DNA of 8,780 bases, taken from Thermomicrobiales bacterium (GTDB lineage: Bacteria > Chloroflexota > Limnocylindria > Limnocylindrales > CSP1-4). The stretch's first letter is position 1, and every line of letters begins with the position of its first letter. The DNA lies in NCBI GenBank assembly GCA_004525275.1, contig SPCO01000046.1, forward strand, positions 1 through 8,780, given 5' to 3'. Shown one piece after another: positions 5,870 to 8,780 of the stretch. The notes beneath the pieces were generated by a model that worked only from the letters and a program-made list of their open reading frames with translations, ran no database searches and was not told where the DNA came from. A program made the position numbers and the translations under genes.

Positions 5870-7825
5870 TCACGAACCGACGCGGCCCGCGTAGTACAGC
5901 TGCGCGAGCGCCCAGGCGTCCCTGCCGCAGGCCGAACCGGTCACCCGACCGTCGAAGTCGTCCGCCTGGATGTGGATGCCGCCCCACAGGCGCGATTGGC
6001 CGGCCTGGTCGGAGGCGTCGAAGTAGGTCGCCCACTCGAAGTGGATGTCCGTCGTCGGGCCGGCCTCGAACCTGAGCGATCCGGCCTTGATCGTGTAGCC
6101 GGAGATCCCGCCCGGGAAGTACTCACTCCCGGTGAACCCGGCCAGGGCCTCGGCAGCCGCGCGGCTGAACGTGCTGTGGCCCGACGTGTAACCGGGGAAT
6201 GAGGGGGTGACGAACGTCGGTAGCTGGTAGGGCACCCAGTCGCCGGCAAGGATCCATCTGACGCCACCGACCTCGGTCTTGGGATCCGCGGGATGGCCCG
6301 CCCAGGCCCGGATCGCGATCTCACCTTCGTGCCTGGCCAATGAGGCGTGGCGTCCCCCTGCGGTCGTCGACTCGGGAGTCACGAGCTCGATCAGCCCCGG
6401 GACCAACGGCAGCCCTTCGGCGTCGTACGAGGGCAGAGCCGGGTCGCTCGACTGGCCGAGCCCGCCCATGTAGCGGATCATCGAGATCGGTCGGTTCGAG
6501 TCATAATGGCCCTTCAGGCCCCAGGATGCGATGGCCGCGTCGTGGACCGCCCCGTTGACCGCGAGGTAGAGCTTCACGTCCCACTCCAGTCGATCGACGG
6601 TCGGGCCGGCGCCGCCGATCCGGAGGTCCGGATCGAGCTCGTCCGATACGAGGTTGGCGAGCACGTTCCAATGGCCGGGCGGTGTCTCCGATTGAGGGCC
6701 GTCGGCCCAGAACTCCGCCATCACGCGACCGAAGTCGGCCTGGAGGACGATGTCCGGCTCGTACGGCTGACCGGTGACCGGGTTGACCGGATGGCCGCCG
6801 CCGCCGTTCGCGCCGAGCGAGTTGTTGCCGCGGGCGCCCGGCGAGATGTCGATCGTGACGCCGTCCGCGGGGTCGAGCAGGCTGCTGTCGCGGATGACCT
6901 CGACCACCTGGTCCTTGTACTCCTGGTCGGTCAACGGATCGCCGAGCCGCGGCGGCGGGCCGGGGTCCAACGGCGTGCCCGCCGGGCCTGCCGGTGGCAG
7001 GGCGAAGCTCTTGACGTAGCCCCAGTGCGTTCCTACCGCCTGCTGGACACCGTTCGTCACCGGGTTCCCATTCTGCGAGATCATGTGCTCGATCTGGAGG
7101 GGCTGCCAGCGGTTGGGGTCGGTGAGGGTCGTCCCCGAGAAGGCGACGACCAGCGGCGGATTGACCGGCTCGTAGTCGGGCGGCACGTAACCGCCGGCCT
7201 GGTTGGGGCCGTCTTCGAGGCCGTACGCGATGACCGCGGCGGCGATCCTATTGCCGAGTGCCGCGGGCGTGTCGCCCTCGGTCGTCGTCACCGCGAGTGG
7301 AAAGCACAGCAGGTCCATTGCGTCCGCGAACTGGGAGATCGATTCCGCCCCGCCGGTCGCCTTGATGAATCGCTCGGTCAGGACGCGATACGCGGCATAG
7401 CTGGTCGCCTCATTTCGGGCGGCCGCGACATCGGACGCCCGGAGCTTTTCCTTGACCAGGTAGCCCGAGGCCCCTGGGTCGTACGCGGCCCACGCGTCCC
7501 ACATCGCTACCGACATGTGGAACAGGTTCCGGGCATGGACTGGCGGATTGGGTAGCGCGCGCCGAATCGCGTCGAGGAGCGCCTCGTCCCAGCGACGTGC
7601 AACCGACCACTCGGGGTGGTCCGCGGCCGGCGGACACGCGTCCTTCTGGACCCAAGGTCTGGCGACGGCGAGACCGATCACGGCAACGCCGACGAGTGCG
7701 ATGCCCGCCACCACGGCGATCGCGGTGCGGCGGCGCGGACGGCTCGGAACCGACGGAGTCCCGGAGCTCGACGCGGTTTCCGAGGGAGAGTTCGCGTCCG
7801 GCATGGGAGTGGTATGCGGCTCCAT
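5870..7825 (-). CDS. Membrane-anchored vanadium-dependent haloperoxidase
   Basis: A 651-residue protein of the vanadium haloperoxidase/PAP2 superfamily. Such enzymes hold vanadate and use hydrogen peroxide to oxidise chloride, bromide or iodide to a halogenating agent. All vanadate-site residues are visible: K438 and R445 in K-x6-R-P (LKGHYDSNRP), S548-G549-H550 in TSGHST with H550 as the presumed acid-base histidine, and R612 and H618 in S-R-x5-H-x3-D (SRLWGGIHIQAD). A disordered Ser/Pro-rich head is followed by RRR (31-33) and one hydrophobic segment (about 34-56), so the catalytic part should face outside. A Pro/Gly-rich loop region lies at about 275-360. The chosen ATG (7823-7825) has AGGAGG at 7833-7838 with a 7-base spacer; the in-frame TTG at 7849 lies upstream of that site and is not credible. 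It is followed after 49 bp by the CRTAC1-like gene. Halide preference cannot be read from sequence, and a phosphatase activity is a less likely alternative. Confidence 0.93.
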   Translation of the reverse strand: MEPHTTPMPDANSPSETASSSGTPSVPSRPRRRTAIAVVAGIALVGVAVIGLAVARPWVQKDACPPAADHPEWSVARRWDEALLDAIRRALPNPPVHARNLFHMSVAMWDAWAAYDPGASGYLVKEKLRASDVAAARNEATSYAAYRVLTERFIKATGGAESISQFADAMDLLCFPLAVTTTEGDTPAALGNRIAAAVIAYGLEDGPNQAGGYVPPDYEPVNPPLVVAFSGTTLTDPNRWQPLQIEHMISQNGNPVTNGVQQAVGTHWGYVKSFALPPAGPAGTPLDPGPPPRLGDPLTDQEYKDQVVEVIRDSSLLDPADGVTIDISPGARGNNSLGANGGGGHPVNPVTGQPYEPDIVLQADFGRVMAEFWADGPQSETPPGHWNVLANLVSDELDPDLRIGGAGPTVDRLEWDVKLYLAVNGAVHDAAIASWGLKGHYDSNRPISMIRYMGGLGQSSDPALPSYDAEGLPLVPGLIELVTPESTTAGGRHASLARHEGEIAIRAWAGHPADPKTEVGGVRWILAGDWVPYQLPTFVTPSFPGYTSGHSTFSRAAAEALAGFTGSEYFPGGISGYTIKAGSLRFEAGPTTDIHFEWATYFDASDQAGQSRLWGGIHIQADDFDGRVTGSACGRDAWALAQLYYAGRVGS

Positions 7826-7832
7826 CCCCGTG

Positions 7833-7838
7833 CCTCCT
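7833..7838 (-). promoter_or_regulatory. Strong Shine-Dalgarno of the haloperoxidase gene
   Basis: A perfect AGGAGG on the - strand, 7 bases before ATG 7825. It is the best ribosome site in the window. Because the alternative TTG at 7849 lies upstream of it, it fixes the start at 7825. Confidence 0.85.
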
Positions 7839-7874
7839 CTTGGGCTCAATCCGTGCCGTGACTGACGTGTCGGC

Positions 7875-7890
7875 CCTCCCGGCTGGGAGG
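7875..7890. terminator. Perfect 6-bp hairpin between oxidoreductase and haloperoxidase genes
   Basis: CCTCCC (7875-7880) and GGGAGG (7885-7890) form a perfect stem with a 4-base loop, 13 bp past the stop of the Gfo/Idh/MocA gene and 37 bp before the haloperoxidase Shine-Dalgarno. There is no T-run after it in the - direction, so a classical intrinsic terminator is doubtful. It could instead weaken read-through, protect an mRNA end, or be chance in GC-rich DNA. Confidence 0.35.
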
Positions 7891-7903
7891 ATACCGGACG
7901 AGC

Positions 7904-8780
7904 TCACGACGCGCCGCTTCCATCAGCGGCTGCGAAGATCCGCTCGATCACCCGGATATTGTCGACTGCGTCCTCGGGTGGGGTGGGCGTCGGCAGATCG
8001 TCGAGGATGGCGGCCGCGAACCGGTCCGCTTCGACCGTGTATGGGTCGGCGGTCTCGAAGTTGAGGACCTCGGTATCGGGCGCTACGGGCGGATCACCGC
8101 CCGCCGTCACGAAGACCTGCGTCGGTCGGTCGGGCGGGATGTTGAATGGGATCCCGATCGATATGCGGCCCTCGGATCCGTAGATGTGGACCTGCTGATC
8201 CGACTCCATCCGGGTCGAGCAGGTGAAGCTGGCAACGCCCTCCCCAAAGGTGAGCAGCGCGCTGGTCACGATATCGACACCGGAAGCCGGGTCGCGGGTG
8301 ATGACCGCCTGCACGTCGGTAGGTTCGGAGCCGTACAACATTCGCGAGAGGTTGACGTTGTAGGAGCCCACGTCGTAGAGGGCGCCGCCACCCACCTGAC
8401 GGATGTTTCGGATGTTGGCGGGATCGTCGTTGAAGTACGAGAACCAGCTATGGACCGCCGTCAGGCGACCGATCCGTCCGGCGGCGACCAACTCGCGGAC
8501 GGCAACCCAGGACGGATGAAGCCGGTACATGAATGCCTCCATGAGGCGAACCCCCTCGGCGGCGCAGACGTCGACCATCGCCTGGGCGTCGGCAGCCGTC
8601 ATGGCCAGTGGCTTCTCACAAAGGACATGCTTGCCGGCTCGCGCGGCCGCGATCGTCCATTCGGCATGGAGGTGGTTGGGCAGCGGGATGTACACAGCGT
8701 CCAAATCAGGATCAGCGAGCAGGGCGTCGTACGAACCGTACGATCGCTCGATCCCCAGTTGATCTGCGACACGGCGTGCC
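7904..8780 (-). CDS. Gfo/Idh/MocA family NAD(P)-dependent oxidoreductase, N-terminus beyond window
   Basis: The C-terminal 291 residues of a sugar/polyol-type dehydrogenase; the frame stays open to the right edge, so the nucleotide-binding GxGxxG at the N-terminus (probably some 30-45 residues) is outside the window. Visible parts: the end of the Rossmann domain (YDALLADPDLDAVYIPLPN), the family EKP motif with the catalytic lysine codon at 8612-8614, and GGGALYDVGSYNVN, in which the Asp and Tyr of D-x3-Y match the dimeric dihydrodiol dehydrogenase/xylose dehydrogenase branch rather than the D-x3-H form. The C-terminal half is the alpha/beta substrate domain. A TTG at 8702-8704 is not the start: the residues before it (ARRVADQLGIERSYGSYDAL) are ordinary family sequence. 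It ends 78 bp before the haloperoxidase on the same strand. Substrate unknown; links to the downstream genes rest only on position. Confidence 0.92.
   Translation of the reverse strand, partial: ARRVADQLGIERSYGSYDALLADPDLDAVYIPLPNHLHAEWTIAAARAGKHVLCEKPLAMTAADAQAMVDVCAAEGVRLMEAFMYRLHPSWVAVRELVAAGRIGRLTAVHSWFSYFNDDPANIRNIRQVGGGALYDVGSYNVNLSRMLYGSEPTDVQAVITRDPASGVDIVTSALLTFGEGVASFTCSTRMESDQQVHIYGSEGRISIGIPFNIPPDRPTQVFVTAGGDPPVAPDTEVLNFETADPYTVEADRFAAAILDDLPTPTPPEDAVDNIRVIERIFAAADGSGAS

Noticed and set aside
6347..7555. 402-codon open frame on the + strand
   Set aside because: It is antisense to the haloperoxidase, whose motifs are unmistakable. Long antisense frames are expected in high-GC genes, and its Arg/Val/Asp-rich product has no recognisable domain.
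7847..7849. TTG as start of the haloperoxidase gene
   Set aside because: The perfect AGGAGG at 7833-7838 lies downstream of it and points to ATG 7825.
8702..8704. TTG as start of the Gfo/Idh/MocA gene
   Set aside because: The frame is open upstream to the window edge and encodes typical family sequence before this codon, so it is an internal leucine.

Overview
This is a high-GC bacterial window with compact genes and GTG/TTG starts as well as ATG. Nothing in it is phage, plasmid, IS, tRNA, rRNA or CRISPR. The composition and the gene families (a PhzF-like isomerase, a 14-helix drug exporter, an anchored vanadium haloperoxidase, a CRTAC1-type propeller protein) would fit a soil or aquatic Chloroflexota or Actinomycetota. 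That placement is a guess, because no marker gene is present. GATC is strikingly over-represented by hand count.

Layout: one gene lies on the + strand (PhzF family, 6-863). It converges on five genes that all lie on the - strand. In the order of - strand transcription these are: a Gfo/Idh/MocA oxidoreductase whose N-terminus runs off the right edge (8780-7904); a membrane-anchored vanadium-dependent haloperoxidase (7825-5870); an anchored CRTAC1/ASPIC-UnbV protein with FG-GAP calcium loops (5820-4135); a creatinase/aminopeptidase P-fold protein with a broken metal site (about 4132-2744); and a DHA2-family MFS exporter (2597-963). Gaps between the first four are 78 bp, 49 bp and about 2 bp (or a 4-bp overlap), so they could share a transcript. 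A 78-bp gap with a perfect 6-bp hairpin separates the oxidoreductase from the haloperoxidase. The 146-bp gap before the exporter is the best place for a separate, possibly regulated, promoter and holds a near-palindromic candidate operator.

Function: the haloperoxidase keeps every vanadate-binding residue (K-x6-R-P, S-G-H, S-R-x5-H-x3-D) and should oxidise halide with peroxide. It and the next protein each have one N-terminal hydrophobic segment after basic residues, so both probably work outside the cytoplasmic membrane. Haloperoxidase plus CRTAC1-like propeller is the most interesting unit here: possibly an exported halogenation or oxidation enzyme with a calcium-stabilised partner. The downstream M24-like protein, the exporter and the upstream oxidoreductase could supply, process or export a small molecule, but that link is inferred only from gene order.

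Three predicted starts need correction. The haloperoxidase should start at ATG 7825 (perfect Shine-Dalgarno). The M24-like protein should start at the CRTAC1 stop, not 94 bp inside it. The Gfo/Idh/MocA gene continues to the window edge.
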